A stretch of 8,499 nt of DNA from JBDIBB01 sp039812685 (GTDB lineage: Bacteria; Acidobacteriota; Vicinamibacteria; Vicinamibacterales; JAFNAJ01). Each line of letters begins with the position of its first letter. Position 1 is the stretch's first letter. The notes below the pieces were generated by a model that worked only from the letters and a program-made list of their open reading frames with translations, did no database searches and was not told the origin of the DNA. Shown piece by piece: positions 1 through 5,802 of this stretch. Made by a program: the position numbers and the translations under genes. The stretch lies in assembly GCA_039812685.1 (NCBI GenBank), contig JBDIBB010000157.1:1-8499 (forward strand), written 5' to 3'.

Positions 1-471
1 GGCGACACGATCGCGGTCATGGCGAACGGCGTTGATCGTCCCTACCCGATGGGTCACCGTGAACTGCTTGAGCGAGTGGCCGACCTCGGCCTCATGGTTA
101 GTGAGGTTCCACCAGGTGCGGTGCCTACGCGCCACCGCTTCCTCGCTCGGGCGCGGCTGATGGCCGCTCTATCGGCCGCAACAGCGGTCGTCGAGGCCGG
201 AGCACGCTCCGGTTCTCTGGCCGTCGCGCAACGCGCTCATGAGCTTGGTCGCATCGTGGGTGCCGTTCCAGGACCAATCACGAGCGCAACGAGCGTCGGC
301 TCAAATCATCTGCTCGCTGAAAGGCTTGCGCGAGTCATTTCCCATGCGGATGACGTGGTCCGACGCAGCGAGAAGGCGGAAACGAAGTCACTCAGTCCTG
401 GGACGAGCGCGCATTCGCTACATCAACGTCGCGACCTACCCTTGGACCGCGAGGCTCGACGCGATCTCTAG
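1..471 (+). CDS. dprA: DprA/Smf-family DNA-processing protein, accessory type, 3' part only
   Basis: This is the C-terminal 156 residues of a DprA/Smf protein. The frame is open from base 1 (GDTIAVMANGVDRPYP...), so the true start lies before the window and the ATG at 19 is internal. DprA has a Rossmann-like (SLOG-type) fold that binds single-stranded DNA and loads RecA during uptake or conjugative entry. Family signatures seen are GVDRPYP, SEVPPG, the FLxRxRLMAALS stretch, VVEAGARSGSL, and AVPGPITSATSVGSNHLL. The usual RNR triplet of the FxxRNRLIAALS motif reads R-A-R (codons 148-156), so the conserved Asn is lost. There is no C-terminal winged-helix domain; after the fold (about base 360) the tail is Ser/Arg-rich and resembles nothing I know. 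It converges on the protease at 517-3078. Lower G+C than the right half, the missing C-terminal domain and the changed motif suggest a mobile-element copy rather than the housekeeping gene. Confident about the family; the accessory status is inferred. Confidence 0.88.
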   Translation, partial: GDTIAVMANGVDRPYPMGHRELLERVADLGLMVSEVPPGAVPTRHRFLARARLMAALSAATAVVEAGARSGSLAVAQRAHELGRIVGAVPGPITSATSVGSNHLLAERLARVISHADDVVRRSEKAETKSLSPGTSAHSLHQRRDLPLDREARRDL

Positions 472-484
472 GTTGGCAGGATCA

Positions 485-506
485 CCACGGTGCTCGCGCA
501 CCTTGG
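485..506. terminator. Candidate bidirectional hairpin terminator between converging genes
   Basis: CCACGGTGC (485-493), loop TCGC, GCACCTTGG (498-506). Eight of nine stem positions pair, with one C-T mismatch at 488/503. It lies in the 45-bp gap between the stops of the DprA gene (471) and the protease gene (517), where a shared terminator is expected. There is no T-tract on either side, so intrinsic activity is uncertain. Confidence 0.4.
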
Positions 507-516
507 CTGGACCTGG

Positions 517-3078
517 CTAGACCTCAATTACTGCGGCCACCTGCTGATAGACCGGTGTCCACAAATCAACTTCGACCTCGGGAGCCTCGATGCTGACAAC
601 GAGTGAGTAGTTGACGCCGTTATCGCTCTGATCCATCTTTGGCCGGTTCTTCCACCACCCCGCGACTGGGTACACGACGACAGCTTCCTTGGCGGCGAGG
701 TCGGCGGCTGATCCCGTCCAGATGTCGGTGTGGAGGGAACCAGACGACGTCTGCTGGTCACGTCCGAACAGCCAGCCAGTCTCGGTGTTGAGAGCCAGCG
801 GCTTCTCGCCTTCCTCGCGGGCCTGCTTGTTGACACGTTGGCGGAACGCGTCGAGGTTGTCCTCGGGTCGCTTCATGGCGAAACGCAACCCATGAGAGGG
901 GTAGACGTATCGCCCGGTCCACCCACGACTCGATGGGTTCGGCTCCACAAAGTACGAGAGTGTGACACGCAGCTGGACTTCGGTCTCGCCAAGTGCTGAC
1001 AACGCGTCGATAGGCCACGGCAGGCGGTGCAAGTTCATTTCACGGGATTTGCCGCTGCTGGAGTTACCGTCGCGTTCGTGAGGGTGGATCACAGCCTCAT
1101 CCACCAGCGTCAATGCGTTGATGGCGCTGCGCGTGGCGCGTTCCAGACTGGGCACTCCCATGCCATAGCGGCGCAGCAGGTTGACTGCGGCCCCCTTCGT
1201 GGTGGTCGCGTCGATGCGTGTCCGCATCGCGCTGGTCCACTCTGCGGAGTGGACGATCAAGGCACGGATCGTTTCCGGTCTCAAGTGAGGGTACGCCGCA
1301 CGAATGTCGGCTGCGACGGCCGCTACGTGGGCCGTTGCCGCTGAGGTATCTCGGGTGGTCGTGAAGTAGCCCTCACCTGGATGTTGCAGGCGAGTGGTGA
1401 GGATCGCGAGGTTCTCCGGAGTATCTACATCGGTGCCGTCTGGGGTACGAGCGAGGTTTCCGCCAGGCGCGACGACGTCGGGTTTGAACGGCCAACGCTT
1501 CTGGTCGAAGGACACCGAAGTGCGGCTGGTCGGTGAGAGCTCACCACGGGCGGCGATTGGCACGTACCCCGCGAAGACATCTGGGGCGTGGTCCATTGCG
1601 TCATGTTCGGCGTAGGCTCCGACGACGAGCTCATTCCACGCTTGCGCAGGGTCTTCGACGCCCTCCGCGTCGCTGCGGTCGAGATGATCGTCTTCAGCCC
1701 GCACATCACGGATGTTTCCAGCTGAGACCACGAAGAGTCGGGGCGTTGGTTCTTCGTCTCGGTTCAGGTAGGTGAACTTGGGAACGCTATCGTCGATAGC
1801 CCGACCGTAGGTCAGGGCATCGATCGTGGCTGACCACGCGGTTGGACGCCCTGTCTCCTGCATTGGACGGTCCTCGACGCGGTGCCCCGGGTTCGGTGCA
1901 GCTGCTGGCGCGGTGATAGCCAACATGAACACCCGAGAACGATCCTGCGCGGAAATCTCTGGCTGATCCACCGCTCGTGCGGTCACCGCCCCGTACACGT
2001 CAGGATCGTTGCTACCCGTGTCAGGGAGCAACTTAACGGATTCGAGCCTGTGCCCAAGACGAACGCCGTGCTGCGAGCTGATGGCCGCCTGTAAGTCTCG
2101 GTAGAGCGCGAGGCCCGCCATCTCGGGGCCATGCCCATGGATCGCCACATCTTTGCGCCAGCTCGGCTCAACCGCGTGCAGGTCATCGGCTGCAAGCGAA
2201 TCTTCCAACAGCGGATGCCCGGCTTGAACGCCTCGATCAAGGATGCACACCACAGGCGCGTCAACTCCTGCGTGCTCAACTCGCGATTGCAGCTCACTCA
2301 CCCAGTCACGCTGTTCAAATGCGGACAGACTCGGAAGGAAAGAGGCTACTTCGTGAGGACGGCGCAACTCAGCGATGTCATCAATGCTCCGGAAGGTCAT
2401 GGCGAGCTGCTCGCTGGTGGCGCGGATGAGTACGACCGTTCGGTCACCGAATCCGAGGTAGTGATCGCTCACCGGGAGGCTGTGCTGTCGGGCGTACTCT
2501 GTCAGCCGCTCGTACTCTCTACCGTCGCCAACTCGGAGCCATAGCTCCCACCACCGAGACTGGGTGGGGTCGGTCGGGTACTCGTCGGCAGGGTCCGTCC
2601 ACAACTCCCGGATCGTTGCACGGCGAATAGACGCAATTCCTTCGATGAGGGCCGCATGCTTTGGCTTACCCTCCACTACTTCAGCAGTCTCCACGTACTG
2701 CTCAAGCTTCTTGAGAAAGAACTCCTTCTGCCCATCCGGGATAAAAACCGTCGCGTTTACTACCTCACCAGCGGGCGTCATCTCCGCTTGGACCGCAACA
2801 AGCTCTGGCTGTGAACCGGGCCGGCGCGATTCCAAACTCTCAAACATCAAGTCGAGGCCGGGAAACGAAGTGAAGGTGAGGTAGGTCCCTGTGGTCTCCG
2901 GCTCATCTGTTGGGGGTTCCCAAGCAGCCTCGAACTCCTCGGTTAGGCGTTTCCCATGCTCGCTGCGGCTGCCGCTAAAACCACCGCCCCGACTTGGTAC
3001 CGGCGTCGAAATGGGCGTGAACGACTCAGACGCGGGCGGCGTCGGCACAAAGATGTGCGGGCGGTCTCGTTCAGCCAT
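517..3078 (-). CDS. Cytoplasmic subtilisin-like serine protease (S8 family, Y4bN/IetS-like)
   Basis: An 853-residue S8 (subtilase) protease with no signal peptide, so it should act inside the cell. It begins MAERDRPHIFVP, a start typical of the IetS/Y4bN-type subtilases. A long N-terminal region of about 270 residues precedes the protease domain. The catalytic set is complete: Asp281 (ILDRGVQAGHPLL), His316 (HGHGPEMAGLALY, Pro where Thr is usual), oxyanion Asn455 (VVSAGN) and Ser579 (DTSAATAHVA). KPDVVAPGGN (532-541), PETIRALIVHSAEW (601-614) and a C-terminal YSLVVSIEAPEVEVDLWTPV block match this family closely. Relatives are partnered with an AAA ATPase in the IetAS module, known for plasmid stability and phage defence. 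Here no ATPase lies upstream. The ATG at 3078 is the only start: the frame is open back to a TGA at 3127-3129 without another ATG, GTG or TTG. A GGAG touches the ATG directly, so the ribosome site is poor. G+C is well below that of the genes to the right, suggesting transfer. Family certain; a defence role is inferred. Confidence 0.9.
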   Translation of the reverse strand: MAERDRPHIFVPTPPASESFTPISTPVPSRGGGFSGSRSEHGKRLTEEFEAAWEPPTDEPETTGTYLTFTSFPGLDLMFESLESRRPGSQPELVAVQAEMTPAGEVVNATVFIPDGQKEFFLKKLEQYVETAEVVEGKPKHAALIEGIASIRRATIRELWTDPADEYPTDPTQSRWWELWLRVGDGREYERLTEYARQHSLPVSDHYLGFGDRTVVLIRATSEQLAMTFRSIDDIAELRRPHEVASFLPSLSAFEQRDWVSELQSRVEHAGVDAPVVCILDRGVQAGHPLLEDSLAADDLHAVEPSWRKDVAIHGHGPEMAGLALYRDLQAAISSQHGVRLGHRLESVKLLPDTGSNDPDVYGAVTARAVDQPEISAQDRSRVFMLAITAPAAAPNPGHRVEDRPMQETGRPTAWSATIDALTYGRAIDDSVPKFTYLNRDEEPTPRLFVVSAGNIRDVRAEDDHLDRSDAEGVEDPAQAWNELVVGAYAEHDAMDHAPDVFAGYVPIAARGELSPTSRTSVSFDQKRWPFKPDVVAPGGNLARTPDGTDVDTPENLAILTTRLQHPGEGYFTTTRDTSAATAHVAAVAADIRAAYPHLRPETIRALIVHSAEWTSAMRTRIDATTTKGAAVNLLRRYGMGVPSLERATRSAINALTLVDEAVIHPHERDGNSSSGKSREMNLHRLPWPIDALSALGETEVQLRVTLSYFVEPNPSSRGWTGRYVYPSHGLRFAMKRPEDNLDAFRQRVNKQAREEGEKPLALNTETGWLFGRDQQTSSGSLHTDIWTGSAADLAAKEAVVVYPVAGWWKNRPKMDQSDNGVNYSLVVSIEAPEVEVDLWTPVYQQVAAVIEV

Positions 3079-3155
3079 CTCCGTTAGGTTGCCCTGTCCG
3101 TCCGACGGTGGGAACGAGGACGTTCTTCAAGCTAGCGCCGGGGTTGGGCAGTGCG
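3079..3155. other. Intergenic gap and probable composition boundary
   Basis: This 77-bp gap separates the protease start from the stop of the P-loop gene. Samples to the left are about 48-63% G+C, and those to the right about 70-73%. It contains a short inverted repeat CCGTC-C-GACGG at 3098-3108. I see no tRNA, integrase gene or clear attachment-site duplication. No TANNNT box sits at leaderless distance from the protease ATG, unlike the genes to the right. The junction of an acquired segment is the best reading, but the exact base cannot be fixed from this window. Confidence 0.45.
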
Positions 3156-3725
3156 TCAGAGGTCGATGCGCGGCGACGCGAGGGCGTGCAGAGCCCGGTC
3201 CAACTCGCGCGGGTGGGTGAGCAGCAGGATCGGGGCGCCGTCGGGCCTTGCGGCCCACGCTTTCATCGCGGCCTTCTTCTTCCGGAAGCTCTTGAAGTGC
3301 CACGCGATGATCGACTCCTTGGAGAAGATCGCGCGACAGTTCTCGGTGTTGCCGTTGCAGACCTCCTCCTGCGTGATGACGCACCTGAGCGTGCGGCGGA
3401 GGAGGCGGGCGAGGCTGAGCCAGCGCGGGTAGTCGAGGCCGACGATGACGTCGGCGCGCGGCTCGATGAGGTCGCGGGCGGAGGAGTAGGCGGTGTCGAA
3501 GACCCACTTGGGGCGTGCGGCCACTTCGGCGACCAGCCGCCGTTGCTCCTCGACGGGGCGGTTCACCCATCCGGGCAGCCAGCCGAACTCCTCGTCGTAG
3601 AGGTGCACGGGCAGGCCCAGCACCTTGCCCAGCGCTCCGGCGGTGGTGGACTTGCCCGCCCCCGTCACGCCGTGGACGAGCACGCGGCGGGCGGTGCGGA
3701 GGTCGTCGAGCGTGGCAAGGGGCAT
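3156..3725 (-). CDS. P-loop nucleotide kinase-like protein (adenylate kinase/FlaR-like family)
   Basis: A 189-residue cytoplasmic P-loop NTPase. The Walker A motif is GVTGAGKST (residues 19-27), on a buried strand RRVLVHG. Next come a YDEEFGW segment, WVFDTAYSS, VIVGLDYPR (Walker B-like strand with Asp), an Arg-rich lid-like helix (LARLLRRTLR), then CNGNTENCR with two Cys, and a final ILLLTH strand. This order matches small uncharacterised kinases often labelled adenylate kinase, FlaR or topology-modulation protein; the phosphate acceptor is unknown. The frame is open to an ATG at 3791, but I chose the ATG at 3725. It follows a TATCCT box by 6 nt, and the 22 residues upstream do not look like this family and would overlap the divergent gene. 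It lies on the same strand as the protease, but it shares composition with the genes to the right, so it is unlikely to be the protease's ATPase partner: it is too small and lacks AAA motifs. Confidence 0.8.
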   Translation of the reverse strand: MPLATLDDLRTARRVLVHGVTGAGKSTTAGALGKVLGLPVHLYDEEFGWLPGWVNRPVEEQRRLVAEVAARPKWVFDTAYSSARDLIEPRADVIVGLDYPRWLSLARLLRRTLRCVITQEEVCNGNTENCRAIFSKESIIAWHFKSFRKKKAAMKAWAARPDGAPILLLTHPRELDRALHALASPRIDL

Positions 3726-3731
3726 TGGTTC

Positions 3732-3737
3732 AGGATA
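3732..3737 (-). promoter_or_regulatory. Candidate -10 box for the P-loop kinase gene (leaderless)
   Basis: Read on the minus strand this is TATCCT, a TANNNT -10 box ending 6 nt before the ATG at 3725. Transcription would begin at or next to the start codon. There is no Shine-Dalgarno sequence, which fits a leaderless mRNA. No convincing -35 is visible. It supports the ATG at 3725 over the one at 3791. Confidence 0.5.
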
Positions 3738-3762
3738 CGGCGCGGTGCTCAGGGTCGAGGGG

Positions 3763-3768
3763 TAGCGT
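3763..3768 (+). promoter_or_regulatory. Candidate -10 box for the DinB-ankyrin gene (leaderless)
   Basis: TAGCGT (TANNNT pattern) lies 7 nt before the ATG at 3776, with no Shine-Dalgarno between. This fits a leaderless transcript. It shares the 50-bp divergent gap with the P-loop kinase promoter. No clear -35 is visible. Confidence 0.5.
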
Positions 3769-3775
3769 CGGCCCC

Positions 3776-4665
3776 ATGACATGGGGCGCAATGCTGGGCG
3801 AACAACTCGACTTCTACCGGAACGCGCACTTCTGGCCTCGGATCCAGGGGGTCACCGACGAGGAGTACCTCTGGGAGCCGGCGGCCGGGGCGTGGAGCCT
3901 GCGGCCCGGCCCCGACGGCCCGTGGGTGCTCGATCAGCTGCCTCTGGACCCGCCGGTCGCGCCGGTGACCACCATCGCGTGGCGCGTGGTGCACGTGGGT
4001 CGCGACGTGCTGGGCAAGCGGGCCCGGGCCTTCTTCGCGCCCGGGGAGGTGCCCGACGACGTCGTGATGTACGACGACGCCTACTGGCCCGAGCCGCCGC
4101 CCACCACGGCCGGCGCCGCCCTCGCCTTCCTCACGGAGGCCTACGAGCTGTGGCGCGACGGCGTCGCCTCCTCGACGACGAGGCACTGCTGCGGACACTT
4201 GGGTCGCGCGGCGGCCCCTACTCCGACGACACCATGGCCGCGTTGGTGCTGCACATCAACCGCGAGGTGATGGCGCACGGGGCCGAGATCTGCCTGCTGC
4301 GCGACCTGTACCGCGCACAGTTGGACGCCGAGGACCCGCTCGTCGTGGCGGCCCTCGTCGACGACGCCGATGCCGTCGGGCGGCTGCTCGCCGATGGCGC
4401 GTCCGTGCGGCCGAGCCTGTTGGCCGAGGCGGCCGGGCGGCAGCAGTGGGGCATCGTGCGGGCGCTCGTCGAGCACGGGGTGGACGTCAACGCCGGGTCG
4501 CCGTCCGCCCTCCACTTCGCCGCTGGGGCGGGGGATCGGGAGGCAGCCCGGTACCTCGTCGCGCACGGGGCCGACCTGACGGCCGTCGATCAGCAGTGGG
4601 GGATGCCGCCCTCGGGATGGGCCGGTTTCTTCGGCCACGCAGACCTCGCCGCCGAGCTGCAGTAG
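3776..4665 (+). pseudogene. DinB-fold/ankyrin-repeat fusion protein gene broken by a frameshift
   Basis: Two overlapping frames together encode one protein. From the ATG at 3776 the first frame gives a DinB-like four-helix domain: MTWGAMLGEQLDFYRNAHFW, then TDEEYLWEPAAGAWSLRP, TTIAWRVVHVGRDVLGKRA and AYELWRDGVAS. After about 4172 it turns into nonsense and stops at 4270 (164 aa). The frame one base back resumes the family sequence (LDDEALLRTL, then LVLHINREVMAHGAEICLLRDLYR with the DinB-type histidines). It continues into about three ankyrin repeats (VGRLLADGASV, IVRALVEHGVDVNAGSPSALHFAAGAGD, YLVAHGADL, then WAGFFGHADLAAEL), ending at 4665. The 890-nt span is one short of a multiple of three. 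Restoring one base near 4166-4174 would give ASLDDEALL and a 296-residue protein. DinB-fold proteins are often metal-dependent thiol-linked transferases; ankyrin repeats mediate protein contacts. The substrate is unknown. It could be a true lesion or a sequencing error. Confidence 0.82.
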
Positions 4666-4677
4666 CCGCCGTCCTCC

Positions 4678-4683
4678 TAGGCT
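4678..4683 (+). promoter_or_regulatory. Candidate -10 box for arfB (leaderless)
   Basis: TAGGCT (TANNNT) ends 6 nt before the ATG at 4690, in the 24-bp gap after the upstream stop codon at 4665. There is no Shine-Dalgarno, so arfB may have its own leaderless transcript rather than depending on read-through from the broken gene upstream. Confidence 0.4.
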
Positions 4684-4689
4684 GGTCCC

Positions 4690-5130
4690 ATGCAGGACCT
4701 GAGGATCGAGCCGGGACCGGGCGTCCCGCTCGGTCTGGTCATCCCGTCCGCTGAACTGGCCGAGCGCTTCGCGCGGGCCTCCGGTCCGGGCGGTCAGGGC
4801 GTCAACACCACCGACAGCAAGGTGCACTTGTCGTTCGACGTCGAGGCCTCCGCCACGCTCACCGATGCCCAGAAGCGCCGCGTCCTGCATCGGCTGCGGG
4901 CGCGGGTGGCCGGCACGACGGTGACGGTGGAATCGGCCGAGCAGCGCTCCCAGTTCCAGAATCGGGCGGCCGCGCGGGCTCGGCTGGCCGCCCTCCTGCG
5001 CGAGGCGCTGGCGCCGCCGCCCCCGAAGCGTCGGGCGACGCGCCCCACGCGGGGATCGGTGGAGCGGCGGTTGGCGTCGAAGCGGCACCGCGCGGAGACG
5101 AAGGAGGCCCGGCGTCGGCCGCAGGCGTGA
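4690..5130 (+). CDS. arfB: Alternative ribosome-rescue peptidyl-tRNA hydrolase ArfB (YaeJ/ICT1 type)
   Basis: A 146-residue protein that frees ribosomes stalled on mRNA lacking a stop codon by hydrolysing the peptidyl-tRNA ester. The catalytic GGQ (residues 34-36) sits in the family signature SGPGGQGVNTTDSKVHL. It is followed by the release-factor-like fold (VTVESAEQRSQFQNRAAA) and a strongly basic C-terminal tail (KRRATRPTRGSVERRL...RHRAETKEARRRPQA), which in ArfB enters the empty mRNA channel. Length is close to the about 140 residues of E. coli ArfB. It lacks the codon-recognition domains of RF1/RF2, so it is not a release factor. It lies 24 bp after the DinB-ankyrin gene on the same strand and converges on the TetR gene, whose stop lies 7 bp away. 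Family assignment is firm. Confidence 0.93.
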   Translation: MQDLRIEPGPGVPLGLVIPSAELAERFARASGPGGQGVNTTDSKVHLSFDVEASATLTDAQKRRVLHRLRARVAGTTVTVESAEQRSQFQNRAAARARLAALLREALAPPPPKRRATRPTRGSVERRLASKRHRAETKEARRRPQA

Positions 5131-5137
5131 CGGCGGC

Positions 5138-5743
5138 TCAGGGGCGCAGCGGGAGGATCAGCGCCGCTGCTCCCGCGGCCAGCATGTAGCCGGGGGCCAG
5201 TTCGTCGAGGGCCTGGTCGGGCGCCGAGACATGGTGCAGCAGCATGCCGCTGACCAGCGCGAGCACCAGACCGGCGTTGGCGCGTGGGTCGGGCGTCGGG
5301 AACGACGCGGCCGTCGCCTCGATGAACCGATCGCGGCCGCGGCGGATCGCGTCCTGGAGCGAGGGGTTGCGCCCGGCGTGGAGGTAGAGCTCGAAGCGGG
5401 CGCGCACCAATTCTGGTCGCGACGTGATCTCCGCCCACGCCGCCTTCGCGGCTGCCCAGACCTCGGGCGGCATCTGCCCGGTGGCGGCCGCCGCTGCCTG
5501 CTGCTCGGGGGTCACCCGGAACACGGCGCCGATCTCGACGTCGGCCATGTGCTCCACGACCGCCGCGATGAGGCCATCGAGCGAACCGAAGTGGTACTTG
5601 ACCAGCCCTTGGCTCGCCTCCGCGCGTTGTTCGACCCGACGGTGGGTGAGCCCGCGCATGCCCTCGTCGGCGAGCTGGGCGATGGCGGCGTCGACGAGTC
5701 TCGCGCGCATGGCCGCTGCGGCCTCGCGTCGGGTTCCGGTCAT
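5138..5743 (-). CDS. TetR-family transcriptional regulator
   Basis: A 201-residue repressor-type regulator. The N-terminal helix-turn-helix spans about residues 12-57: RLVDAAIAQLADEGMRGLTHRRVEQ, then ASQGLVKYHFGSLDGLIAAVVEHM. The SQGLVKYHFGS recognition segment is the typical TetR Y-H-F pattern. The rest is an Ala-rich helical ligand-binding and dimerisation domain. The ATG at 5743 is preceded by a strong AGGAGG at 5749-5754 with 5-nt spacing, so the start is secure. It is divergent from the cytochrome P450 gene across 59 bp that contain a palindrome, which suggests it represses both itself and the P450 until a ligand binds. The ligand cannot be told from sequence; the P450's substrate or product is a reasonable guess. 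Its 3' end lies 7 bp from the arfB stop codon. Confidence 0.92.
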   Translation of the reverse strand: MTGTRREAAAAMRARLVDAAIAQLADEGMRGLTHRRVEQRAEASQGLVKYHFGSLDGLIAAVVEHMADVEIGAVFRVTPEQQAAAAATGQMPPEVWAAAKAAWAEITSRPELVRARFELYLHAGRNPSLQDAIRRGRDRFIEATAASFPTPDPRANAGLVLALVSGMLLHHVSAPDQALDELAPGYMLAAGAAALILPLRP

Positions 5744-5748
5744 CGTCG

Positions 5749-5754
5749 CCTCCT
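5749..5754 (-). promoter_or_regulatory. Shine-Dalgarno site of the TetR gene
   Basis: AGGAGG on the minus strand, 5 nt from the ATG at 5743. This perfect site fixes the start. It contrasts with the divergent P450 gene, which has no such site. Confidence 0.75.
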
Positions 5755-5762
5755 GTGGGTCC

Positions 5763-5768
5763 AGTCTA
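5763..5768 (-). promoter_or_regulatory. Candidate -10 box for the TetR gene
   Basis: TAGACT on the minus strand. A TTACTC (4 of 6 matches to TTGACA) lies at 5787-5792 with an 18-bp spacer and inside the palindrome, so a bound repressor would block it. The transcript would carry a short leader containing the AGGAGG. Confidence 0.4.
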
Positions 5769-5795
5769 GTTCATTCCACGACTGTGGAGTAAGAT
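5768..5795. promoter_or_regulatory. Candidate TetR operator (inverted repeat)
   Basis: The core TCCAC-GACT-GTGGA (5775-5788) has perfect 5-bp arms. Extended to 12-bp arms, AGTTCATTCCAC against GTGGAGTAAGAT, 8 of 12 positions pair. It lies midway between the divergent TetR and P450 starts. It overlaps the P450 -10 box (5790-5795) and the TetR -35 region, the expected place for an operator controlling both. Binding by this TetR protein is inferred. Confidence 0.5.
5790..5795 (+). promoter_or_regulatory. Candidate -10 box for the P450 gene (leaderless)
   Basis: TAAGAT (TANNNT) lies 7 nt before the ATG at 5803, so transcription would start at that ATG. If so, the in-frame ATG at 5794 lies inside the promoter and cannot be used. 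No strong -35 is visible upstream. Confidence 0.5.
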
Positions 5796-5802
5796 GGTTC
5801 CC

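Noticed and set aside
3156..3725. P-loop protein as the ATPase partner (IetA) of the subtilase
   Set aside because: At 189 aa it has kinase-like motifs, no AAA Walker B/sensor arrangement, and the composition of the genes to its right; the known partner is a larger AAA ATPase.
3108..3779. Long plus-strand open frame (223 codons) opposite the P-loop gene
   Set aside because: It is the antisense shadow of the Walker A protein. It is low-complexity Ala/Gly/Arg/Glu-rich and matches no family, while the minus strand shows clear kinase motifs.
4160..4180. Programmed -1 ribosomal frameshifting to join the DinB and ankyrin parts
   Set aside because: There is no slippery heptamer near the switch point (CGCCTCCTCGACG) and no obvious stimulatory structure, so a simple indel is more likely.
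4141..5088. Minus-strand open frame of 315 codons across arfB and the DinB-ankyrin gene
   Set aside because: It is Arg/Gly/Pro-rich and lies opposite the GGQ and ankyrin coding sequence, so it is a high-GC shadow.
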